Assembly: GCA_934463035.1 (NCBI GenBank)
Contig: CAKSIG010000002.1
Coordinates: 186,001 to 250,000 of the forward strand
Source of the DNA: an uncultured Eubacteriales bacterium
Lineage (GTDB): Bacteria > Bacillota > Clostridia > Oscillospirales > Acutalibacteraceae
Direction: 5' to 3'
Length of the DNA stretch: 64,000 bases
Shown here: in pieces, positions 33,713-40,886 of the stretch
Layout of the letters: the number at the start of each line of letters is the position of its first letter
How positions within the stretch are numbered: position 1 is the first letter of the stretch
Translations under genes and position numbers: made by a program
Notes under the pieces: model-generated
The model's input: the letters and a program-made list of their open reading frames with translations, nothing else
Database searches by the model: none
What the model was told of the DNA's origin: nothing

Positions 33713-34661
33713 TATCTTCGTTTGTCCGCTCGCTTATGATATAGCGCGGTCTGTGCTTGACCTCCAAATAGGTCTTACCTACATACTCGCCTATAACACC
33801 CAAGGATATTAGCTGTATTCCGCCCATAAGGCAGACTATGCACACAATACTCGCCCAGCCGAGGACGGTGCCACCCGCGAAATGCGCGATAACCGCCCAA
33901 ACAATACCTATGAAGCTGAGAAGCGAAACTATTACCCCGAAAAACGAAATAATGCGCAGCGGTTTAATGCTGAGACTTGTTATCCCGTCAAGCGCAAGCA
34001 AAATCATTTTTCTGAGCGGATAGTGGCTTTCGCCCGCAACACGCTCGTGACGGGTGTAATAAACGCTTGTACTGCTGAACCCGACAAGAGGTATCATACC
34101 CCGTAAAAAGAGATTTACTTCCTTATATTCGGAAAATTCTTTTAACACGCGCGACGAAACAAGTCGGTAATCGGCGTGATTATAAACAACCTCTGCGCCC
34201 ATTAAATTAAGGAATTTATAAAATCCCTGCGCGGTGTTGCGTTTAAATGCGGAATCGGTATCGCGGTTATCGCGGACGCCGTAAACCACCTCGTTGCCTT
34301 CAAGGTATTTTCCGATCATCTGCTCCATAGCCGAAATATCGTCCTGCCCGTCGCAGTCAATCGAAATCGTCACCGTGCATTTATCCTTCGCCTCCATAAG
34401 ACCCGCGAGAACCGCGTTCTGATGACCGCGGTTGCGGCTTTGCCTTATGCCGATAAAGGCTTCGTTCTGCTTTGACAGGTCGGTGATGATATTCCACGTA
34501 TTGTCCTCACTGCCATCGTCGACAAACATAATTCTGCTGTCGTCTGATATTAGCTGTAATTCTTTTAATTTGTTTAATTCACCGAGAAATTCGGGTGCCG
34601 TAATGGGCAGTACTTCCTCCTCATTATAGCACGGAATTATCACATACAGTGTCGGATACAT
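33699..34661 (-). CDS. GT2 glycosyltransferase (GtrB/CsbB-like)
   Basis: A 320-residue family 2 glycosyltransferase: VIIPCYNEEEVLP, the nucleotide-sugar aspartates in MFVDDGSEDNT and SIDCDGQDD, NRGHQNAVLAG, and two C-terminal membrane helices (about residues 233-290). Such enzymes move a sugar onto undecaprenyl phosphate on the inner face. Coupling to GtrA and the distant YfhO suggests decoration of a wall or lipid-linked polymer. The sugar is unknown. Confidence 0.92.
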   Translation of the reverse strand: MYPTLYVIIPCYNEEEVLPITAPEFLGELNKLKELQLISDDSRIMFVDDGSEDNTWNIITDLSKQNEAFIGIRQSRNRGHQNAVLAGLMEAKDKCTVTISIDCDGQDDISAMEQMIGKYLEGNEVVYGVRDNRDTDSAFKRNTAQGFYKFLNLMGAEVVYNHADYRLVSSRVLKEFSEYKEVNLFLRGMIPLVGFSSTSVYYTRHERVAGESHYPLRKMILLALDGITSLSIKPLRIISFFGVIVSLLSFIGIVWAVIAHFAGGTVLGWASIVCIVCLMGGIQLISLGVIGEYVGKTYLEVKHRPRYIISERTNEDNEQK

Positions 34662-34682
34662 AGTTACCTCCGCCGAATAATA

Positions 34683-36191
34683 TTATTTCGCCGTTCCGAG
34701 TGATGTTTCCTTTTGAATTACGTCGTGTGCGCCGCCTTCAATAATGCTGGTTGCGGAAACCAGAGTGAGTTTTGCTTTCTTTTGAAGCTCGGGAATGGTC
34801 AACGCGCCGCAGTTGCACATAGTTGATTTGACCTTTGAAAGCGAAAGGCTAACGTTATCCTTTAAAGAGCCAGCGTACGGCACATAGGAGTCAACGCCCT
34901 CCTCAAATGAGAGCTTTTTATCGCCGCCGAGGTCGTATCTCTGCCAATTGCGGGCGCGGTTTGAGCCCTCGCCCCAATATTCCTTATAGTAATTTCCGCC
35001 TATCGTTATCTTATTTGTCGGGCTTTCGTCAAAGCGCGCAAAATATCTGCCGAGCATAAGGAAATCTGCACCCATAGCAAGCGCCAAGGTCATATGGTGG
35101 TCGTGAACTATGCCGCCGTCCGAGCAGACGGGGATATAAACGCCTGTTTTTTCAAAATATTCGTCCCTTGCGGCACAAACGTCGATAAGCGCGGTAGCCT
35201 GACCTCTGCCTATGCCCTTTGTCTCTCTCGTTATGCAGATAGAACCGCCGCCGATGCCGACCTTGATAAAATCGGCACCTGCTTCCGCCAAGAACATAAA
35301 GCCCTCGCGGTCAACAACGTTGCCTGCGCCCACCTTAACGGTGTCGCCGTATTTTTCGCGTATGAACGCTATCGTGCGGGACTGCCATTCGCTGAATCCC
35401 TCCGATGAGTCGATACAAAGAACGTCCGCACCCGCATTTACAAGCGCGGGAACGCGCTCGGCATAGTCGCGAGTGTTTATTCCCGCGCCGACTACGTAAC
35501 GCTTATCTCCGTCAAGCAGTTCGTTGGGGTTTTCCTTATGCGCGTCGTAATCCTTGCGGAAAACGAAGTATTTAAGACGTCTGTTCTCATCAATTATCGG
35601 CAGGGAGTTGAGTTTTTTATCCCAAATAATATCGTTGGCTTTTTTAAGCGTAGTGCTTTCATCGCCGACGGTGAGCGAGTCAAACGGAGTCATAAAATCC
35701 TTTACCGCGGTGTCGGGCGACATACGGCTGACGCGGTAATCGCGGCTGGTGACTATTCCGAGCAGCTTTCCGCCTGCGGTTCCGTCCTCCGTAACGGCGA
35801 CGGTGGAGTGACCCGTTTTTTCTTTAAGAGCCAGAATATCGGCAAGGGTGCTGTCAGGCGAAACGTTGGAATCGCTCACAACAAAGCCAGCCTTGTAGGA
35901 CTTTGCGCGGGCAACCATAGCTGCCTCCTCCTCAACGCTCTGTGAACCGAAGATAAAGGAAACGCCGCCCTCGCGCGCGAGAGCAACGGCAAGTCTATCG
36001 CCCGAAACCGACTGCATTATAGCCGAGGTGAGAGGAATATTCATAGAAAGCGACGGTTCCTCGCCCTTTTTGAACTTCACAAGAGGGGTTTTTAGGCTGA
36101 CATTCGCAGGAATACACTCCGAAGACGAAAACCCGGGAACCAAAAGATACTCATTAAATGTGTGTGATACTTCGTTAAAATAATATGCCAT
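34683..36191 (-). CDS. guaB: IMP dehydrogenase
   Basis: A 502-residue enzyme converting IMP to XMP, the first step to GMP. The catalytic loop cysteine is in GIGGGSICITRETKGIG (around residue 320), with SDGGIVHDHHMTLALAMGADF after it. Two CBS domains occupy about residues 95-220 (AVKDFMTPFDSLTVGDE, NSLPIIDENRRLKYFV). The C-terminus is longer and differs from E. coli GuaB, as in the subgroup with SYVPYAGSLKDNV. The gene has its own strong promoter. Confidence 0.93.
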   Translation of the reverse strand: MAYYFNEVSHTFNEYLLVPGFSSSECIPANVSLKTPLVKFKKGEEPSLSMNIPLTSAIMQSVSGDRLAVALAREGGVSFIFGSQSVEEEAAMVARAKSYKAGFVVSDSNVSPDSTLADILALKEKTGHSTVAVTEDGTAGGKLLGIVTSRDYRVSRMSPDTAVKDFMTPFDSLTVGDESTTLKKANDIIWDKKLNSLPIIDENRRLKYFVFRKDYDAHKENPNELLDGDKRYVVGAGINTRDYAERVPALVNAGADVLCIDSSEGFSEWQSRTIAFIREKYGDTVKVGAGNVVDREGFMFLAEAGADFIKVGIGGGSICITRETKGIGRGQATALIDVCAARDEYFEKTGVYIPVCSDGGIVHDHHMTLALAMGADFLMLGRYFARFDESPTNKITIGGNYYKEYWGEGSNRARNWQRYDLGGDKKLSFEEGVDSYVPYAGSLKDNVSLSLSKVKSTMCNCGALTIPELQKKAKLTLVSATSIIEGGAHDVIQKETSLGTAK

Positions 36192-36229
36192 ATTCTTCTC
36201 CGTTCTGCTGTTTTTTAGATATTATATTG

Positions 36230-36258
36230 ATTATATCCGTGCGCCGACCGATTGTCAA
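36230..36258 (-). promoter_or_regulatory. Promoter of guaB
   Basis: On the minus strand TTGACA (36253-36258), 17 bp and TATAAT (36230-36235), with a leader of about 30-40 nt. Confidence 0.85.
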
Positions 36259-36300
36259 CGAAAATATACAAAATGCGGCGCAAACGCCGCTTTGTGAAAG

Positions 36301-36390
36301 TTTAGCGTGAAAGAACCCGACCCCGTTTTGCGTAAGCAGATTTTCCGCATTGCATTGTTAAAATACTCGCTATACCGGCGATAGCCCCGT
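36301..36390 (+). repeat. Partial copy of the MITE-like repeat core
   Basis: Most of about 45 bp from CCGTTTTGCGTAAGC through TTTTCCGCATTGCATTG and TTAAAATACTCG matches 57291-57339. A variable hairpin follows (GCTAT/ATAGC here, TTAATCC/GGATTAA there). No matching far end was found, so this looks truncated. Confidence 0.75.
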
Positions 36391-36407
36391 CACACCAACT
36401 ATAAACA

Positions 36408-36431
36408 GAAGCACCGAAAACTCGGTGCTTC
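36408..36431 (-). terminator. Terminator of rpsB-tsf
   Basis: GAAGCACCGA (36408-36417) and TCGGTGCTTC (36422-36431) pair about 10 bp past the tsf stop. T-rich sequence follows on the minus strand. Confidence 0.85.
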
Positions 36432-36441
36432 AAGGTTTTTA

Positions 36442-37353
36442 TTATTTTATCATTCCCGCAACTTCTGCCGCGAAATCGTCAACACGCTTTTCAATGCCCT
36501 CGCCCTTTTCAAAGCGAACAAAAGCGTCTATCTTAATGTCGGCGCCAAGCTCCTTAGCGGTCTTCTCAACATACTTGCCGACGGTAAGCTCGCCGTCCAT
36601 AACGAACTGCTGTTCAACAAGACAGTTTTCCTTGTAGAACTTGCCTATCTTACCCTCAACGATCTTTCCGAGAACAGCCTCAGGCTTATTAGCCATCTTG
36701 GGATCTTCCTTCATCTGAGCGATAAGGATCTCCTTTTCCTTTTCGATTGCCTCGGCAGGAACGGAAGCCTCGTCAAGATAAGTCGGGTTCATAGCGGCGA
36801 TCTGCATAGCAACGTTTTTGCCCATTGCAACGAAATCAGCATTGTCAGCGGCAAGCTCGGTATCGAACTTAACCATAACGCCTATCTTTCCGCCTGCGTG
36901 AACGTAGGTAACGGTTTTGCCCTCGTAACGTACGAAACGGCGAACCTTTATATTTTCACGAACGGCAAGGAAAAGCTCCTGAACCATCTGTTCAACGGTC
37001 TGACCGTTCTTTTCGCACTTCAAAAGCGCGTCAACATCGGCAGGGTTCTGCTCGGCGATAACCTCGGCAACCTTGCTTGCAAGCGTCTTGAACTCAACGC
37101 CGTTTGCAACGAAGTCGGTCTCTGCATTAAGTTCAACCACAACTCCGACATTATCCTTAGTATAGGCACATACAGTACCCTCGGCAGCCACACGGCTTGC
37201 CTTTTTAGCCTGAGAGGCAAGTCCCTTTTCTCTGAGGAAGTCCGCGGCGGCGTCCATATTGCCGTCACACTCTGTAAGAGCCTTTTTGCAGTCCATCATA
37301 CCGCAACCTGTCTTCTCTCTCAAAGCCTGAACATCTTTCGCTGTGAAAGCCAT
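36442..37353 (-). CDS. tsf: Elongation factor Ts
   Basis: A 303-residue guanine-nucleotide exchange factor for EF-Tu. The N-terminal UBA-like domain contains ALREKTGCGMMDCKKAL, followed by AAEGTVCAYTKDNVGVVVELNAETDFVA and the core and dimerisation domains, with VRFEKGEGIEKR near the end. It lies 26 bp downstream of rpsB, the usual bacterial order. Confidence 0.98.
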   Translation of the reverse strand: MAFTAKDVQALREKTGCGMMDCKKALTECDGNMDAAADFLREKGLASQAKKASRVAAEGTVCAYTKDNVGVVVELNAETDFVANGVEFKTLASKVAEVIAEQNPADVDALLKCEKNGQTVEQMVQELFLAVRENIKVRRFVRYEGKTVTYVHAGGKIGVMVKFDTELAADNADFVAMGKNVAMQIAAMNPTYLDEASVPAEAIEKEKEILIAQMKEDPKMANKPEAVLGKIVEGKIGKFYKENCLVEQQFVMDGELTVGKYVEKTAKELGADIKIDAFVRFEKGEGIEKRVDDFAAEVAGMIK

Positions 37354-37379
37354 TATATTTCTCTCCTATCAGTATTAAA

Positions 37380-38141
37380 TTATTCTTCTGTTTCAACAGT
37401 TGCTTCTTCGGCAACCTCTGCGGTCTCCTCGGCATCGTTAGCCGCGGTTCCCATTTCGCTGCCCTGTCTGCCCTCGATAACAGCGGCGGCGATAGTCTCA
37501 GAAATGAGTTTTACCGCACGGATAGCGTCATCGTTACCGGGGATAACAGCGTCAATCTCGTCAGGATCGCAGTTGGTGTCAACTATTGCGATGATCGGGA
37601 TACCGAGCTTCTTAGCTTCGGAAACGGCAATTCTTTCCTTGCGTGGGTCAACTATGAACATAGCCGCAGGGATCTTCTTCATATCCTGTATACCGCCGAG
37701 GAACTTTTCGAGCTTCTCTATTTCAAGATTGAGCTTGATAACCTCTTTCTTGGGGAGAAGTTCAAACGTACCGTCGTCCCTCATATTGCGAAGCTGATTA
37801 AGTCTTGCAATTCTTGTGCGGATAGTTGTAAAGTTTGTGAGCATACCGCCCAGCCAACGCGCGTTTACGTAAGGCATACCGCAGTGGATAGCCTCCTCCT
37901 TAACGGAGTCCTGAGCCTGCTTTTTGGTGCCGACAAAGAGAATGTCGCCGCCGTCAGCCGCTATGTCGCGAACGAACATATAAGCCTCGTTGAGCTTCTT
38001 AACGGTCTTTTGAAGGTCGATAATGTAAATTCCGTTACGCTCCGTGAAAATGTACTCAGCCATTTTCGGGTTCCAGCGTCTTGTCTGATGTCCGAAGTGA
38101 ACACCTGCTTCAAGCAACTGTTTCATTGATACTACTGCCAT
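37380..38141 (-). CDS. rpsB: 30S ribosomal protein S2
   Basis: A 253-residue small-subunit protein: QLLEAGVHFGHQTRRWNPKM, YIFTERNGIYIIDLQKT, the VNARWLGGMLTNF segment and DPRKERIAVSEAKKLGIP. The acidic C-terminal tail (EETAEVAEEATVETEE) is longer than in E. coli. It is preceded by a leader of about 120 nt. Confidence 0.98.
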   Translation of the reverse strand: MAVVSMKQLLEAGVHFGHQTRRWNPKMAEYIFTERNGIYIIDLQKTVKKLNEAYMFVRDIAADGGDILFVGTKKQAQDSVKEEAIHCGMPYVNARWLGGMLTNFTTIRTRIARLNQLRNMRDDGTFELLPKKEVIKLNLEIEKLEKFLGGIQDMKKIPAAMFIVDPRKERIAVSEAKKLGIPIIAIVDTNCDPDEIDAVIPGNDDAIRAVKLISETIAAAVIEGRQGSEMGTAANDAEETAEVAEEATVETEE

Positions 38142-38269
38142 TTGTTTTTCCTCCTAAGGTTTTCCCTCCATCCCGTAATGCGTTCGGAATCAGCCGAGCA
38201 GTACAGCCGCACCTTACCGAATAAGACGGAATGTGTGTAATATTTGCCAACATATACGTTAGCCGATAA

Positions 38270-38298
38270 ATTATATCACAAAAGATCATTATATGCAA
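38270..38298 (-). promoter_or_regulatory. Promoter of rpsB-tsf
   Basis: On the minus strand TTGCAT (38293-38298), 17 bp and TATAAT (38270-38275). The leader 38142-38263 contains G/C-rich pairing segments and could hold an S2-responsive element; I cannot fold it reliably. Confidence 0.75.
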
Positions 38299-38358
38299 GC
38301 ATTTTATTCAAAAAAGCACGAAAATAAAAAACGCCCTGTCACACCAATCAATATTCTC

Positions 38359-38387
38359 TTGAAAGATTTTCGGTGCTGTGTTAATAT
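38359..38387 (+). promoter_or_regulatory. Promoter of the phosphatidyltransferase operon
   Basis: TTGAAA (38359-38364), 17 bp and TAATAT (38382-38387). Confidence 0.6.
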
Positions 38388-38436
38388 ATACGTATCAATT
38401 TACTGCAAGGGTATTATGCCCTTTCGGAGGATGTTT

Positions 38437-38997
38437 ATGGACGTTAAAAAACTAAACCGCCTGCCCTGTGCGATTACTTTTGTGCGCATTGTCGGCACGG
38501 TGTGTCTGCTGTTTTTGAAGCCGCTCTCAGCCGCCTTTTATACGGTTTACGCCGTAAGCGGTCTGAGCGACGTGCTTGACGGGTATGCCGCAAGAAAATT
38601 AAATGCTTCAAGCGAGTTCGGCGCACGGCTCGACAGCATTGCAGATCTGCTTTTTTATGCGGTTATGCTCATAAAACTGTTTCCCCTGCTTTGGGAACGG
38701 CTGCCGCGCGGCATTTGGTACGGCGTGTTGGCGGTGCTTTTGATACGGATTGCGTCTTATGTGACTGCCGCCGTCCGTTTTCACCGCTTTGCCGCTGTGC
38801 ATACATATCTTAACAAGCTGACAGGCGCGATGGTATTCCTTTTGCCTTTCTTTATGGGATTCGGACTTACAGTGATATATTCAACCGCGGTGTGTGCGGT
38901 AAGCGGTATTTCATCACTTGAAGAGCTTGTTTTGCATCTTACGGAGGGCGCATACAGCGCAGATCACAAAACATTGCTTGTAAAACGCGGTAAATAA
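38437..38997 (+). CDS. CDP-alcohol phosphatidyltransferase family protein
   Basis: A 186-residue membrane enzyme with the complete family signature D-x2-DG-x2-AR-x8-G-x3-D-x3-D in SDVLDGYAARKLNASS, EFGARLDSIAD (residues about 46-72). Five or six membrane helices are present. It would transfer a phosphatidyl group from CDP-diacylglycerol to an alcohol such as glycerol phosphate or inositol phosphate; the acceptor is not determinable. CGGAGG is 6 bases before ATG 38437, so I reject the longer upstream frame that starts at 38293. Confidence 0.88.
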   Translation: MDVKKLNRLPCAITFVRIVGTVCLLFLKPLSAAFYTVYAVSGLSDVLDGYAARKLNASSEFGARLDSIADLLFYAVMLIKLFPLLWERLPRGIWYGVLAVLLIRIASYVTAAVRFHRFAAVHTYLNKLTGAMVFLLPFFMGFGLTVIYSTAVCAVSGISSLEELVLHLTEGAYSADHKTLLVKRGK

Positions 38998-39009
38998 GAG
39001 GTGGCAAAA

Positions 39010-40011
39010 ATGATATATAAAAATATTGAACTTTTCAACGTTGAGGACATAAATGAGGGCAGCGGCGGCACGGTGCTTTACCGTTTCCCGACCGACGTTA
39101 CCGAGCAAATGGGTATGCGCGAATACAACAAGCGTATCGCGCGGCTCACAACGGGGATCGAAATGCGGTTTGTCGGCGAAGCGTTTATAACGCTTAGAAT
39201 ACTTGATTGGTACGGCTTTGTGACGGTATATCTCGGCGACCGACAGGTGAGCGTTCATCAGGTGCGGAAAAACGAGCTTTTGACGTTGGAGCTTGGTTAC
39301 AATGATAACGGATATTTTGATACGTCGGACGCTCCGCGCGGCAGATATGCCCCCAACGTTTGGAGGATTGTGATAGGTCACGACATACGCGTGCGTATAG
39401 TTGAGATAGAGCCGTTCGGCGAGATACGTCCGCCCAAAGACGACGAATTGCCGAAAACTACTATGCTGGCATACGGTTCGTCAATAACGCACGGCACAGG
39501 CGCGGTTATGTATGAAAACGCTTACATTTACAAGACAGCCGAGGCGCTCGGAATACAGGTTTTGAACAAGGGAATGGGCGGCTCCTGCTATTGCGAAAAG
39601 GCGGTTGCCGATTACATACCGAAAGCCGATGCAGACATTCTGTATCTTGAACTCGGAATTAATATGCTTGATGAATTTTCGCCCGAAGAATACCGCGAAA
39701 AGGCGGGTTATCTGCTTAAAAAGGCGGCGGCGACGGGCAAACCGACAGTATTTGTTTCCACTCTTTTCGGCTCTGCCGAGGTCTGTACCGATAAGGCGAA
39801 GGTTGAAAGATACCGCGCGTATGAGACTGTTGCCGAGGAATTGACAAAGGAAACGGGCGTTAATTTTATAAAAAGCAGTGAAATTTTAAAGGACCATACC
39901 GAGCTTACGGGGGATATGATACATCCGTCGATCCACGGTCACGATCTTATGGCAAGGCGGCTTTCAGAGCGGCTTTCGTCAATATTGAACATTCCGTTAA
40001 TAAAGCCGTAA
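39010..40011 (+). CDS. SGNH/GDSL-family hydrolase
   Basis: A 333-residue esterase-like protein. The N-terminal about 140 residues look like an all-beta accessory domain, and the C-terminus is the SGNH catalytic domain: LAYGSSITHG (nucleophile Ser), GMGGSCYCE (Gly), LYLELGINM (Asn) and DMIHPSIHGHDLMA (Asp-x-x-His). It probably deacylates carbohydrate. No signal peptide is seen. AGAGGTGG precedes ATG 39010, so GTG 39001 is rejected. It is co-oriented with the gene before it, 12 bp away. Confidence 0.88.
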   Translation: MIYKNIELFNVEDINEGSGGTVLYRFPTDVTEQMGMREYNKRIARLTTGIEMRFVGEAFITLRILDWYGFVTVYLGDRQVSVHQVRKNELLTLELGYNDNGYFDTSDAPRGRYAPNVWRIVIGHDIRVRIVEIEPFGEIRPPKDDELPKTTMLAYGSSITHGTGAVMYENAYIYKTAEALGIQVLNKGMGGSCYCEKAVADYIPKADADILYLELGINMLDEFSPEEYREKAGYLLKKAAATGKPTVFVSTLFGSAEVCTDKAKVERYRAYETVAEELTKETGVNFIKSSEILKDHTELTGDMIHPSIHGHDLMARRLSERLSSILNIPLIKP

Positions 40012-40075
40012 TTCGGTTGACAACCGCACCGCGCGGGCATATAATTATTGCAACCGAAATTGAGGTGATTTTGCT

Positions 40076-40804
40076 TTGGCAAAAGGATATAAAAACGAAA
40101 TTCTTGAAGAACAGCGCAAGGCGCGAAAGGAATTTTTGGAGCTTAAAAAAATGCAGCACGGCGAAAAGGTGCCCGACGAGGGCTCTCAGCCGATAATTCC
40201 GTCAACGCCGAGCGAAAAAATAGCAAACTTCTGGTTTCAGTACAAATGGCACACCATTGCCGCCGTTGCCGCGGCGGTCATAATAATCGTAGGGCTGGTG
40301 CAGTACATAAACCGCACGGTTTATGATTTTGAGGTCGTTTTGTTCAGCTACAAGCCTATGACCGAACAGCAGGTTTCGCTTCTGCGTTCCGAACTTGAAG
40401 ACCGCTCGGACGATGTGAACGGCGACGGCGAGGTTCACGTTTCCTTGGTGAACTGTTCATACGCATCCGACAACAAGGACGGGCAGTATGAATATGCTAT
40501 GCTTAATAAGCTGCAAGCGACCTTGGCGGCGGACTATGACGCGCTTTTGTTTATAACCGATGAGCAATCCTACGAATATCTTATGAGCTTAGAAGGTATG
40601 GACGGCGTTTTTGAAAGCGACCCCGTGCCGCTGTCCGACTCGTTTTTAGAGGAACATTCGGAAAAGGGCGGCGAAGGCTCGGCATTGCCTGACGGATTGC
40701 AGATCTCCTGCCGCACGGTAAAAGGCACTAATCTTGAAGGCAAAAAAAATATGGACGGCATTTATAAGCAGTCCAAAAGTGTTATGAAATCCCTGACGGA
40801 TTAA
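40076..40804 (+). CDS. Membrane-anchored protein of unknown function
   Basis: A 242-residue protein with a charged cytoplasmic N-terminus (KNEILEEQRKARKEFLELKK), one membrane helix at about residues 60-79 and an extracytoplasmic domain of about 160 residues with no recognised motif. The start is TTG 40076 after GAGGTGATT. It may be the last gene of the phosphatidyltransferase-SGNH set. Function unknown. Confidence 0.75.
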   Translation: MAKGYKNEILEEQRKARKEFLELKKMQHGEKVPDEGSQPIIPSTPSEKIANFWFQYKWHTIAAVAAAVIIIVGLVQYINRTVYDFEVVLFSYKPMTEQQVSLLRSELEDRSDDVNGDGEVHVSLVNCSYASDNKDGQYEYAMLNKLQATLAADYDALLFITDEQSYEYLMSLEGMDGVFESDPVPLSDSFLEEHSEKGGEGSALPDGLQISCRTVKGTNLEGKKNMDGIYKQSKSVMKSLTD

Positions 40805-40824
40805 TTTATCTTAGGATTATAATT

Positions 40825-40860
40825 ATCCCTCATTCAGCGCTGCTGAATGAGGGATTGTTT
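40825..40860. terminator. Bidirectional terminator
   Basis: ATCCCTCATTCAGC / GCTGAATGAGGGAT, 14 pairs with a 3-nt loop, then TGTTTTATTT. It lies between the converging unknown-protein and beta-galactosidase genes. Confidence 0.88.
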
Positions 40861-40886
40861 TATTTGTCCGCGGTTACGTCGGGCAA

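Noticed and set aside
38293..38436. N-terminal extension of the CDP-alcohol phosphatidyltransferase
   Set aside because: It would cross the promoter and lacks a ribosome site; GGAGG before ATG 38437 and the family length favour the shorter form.
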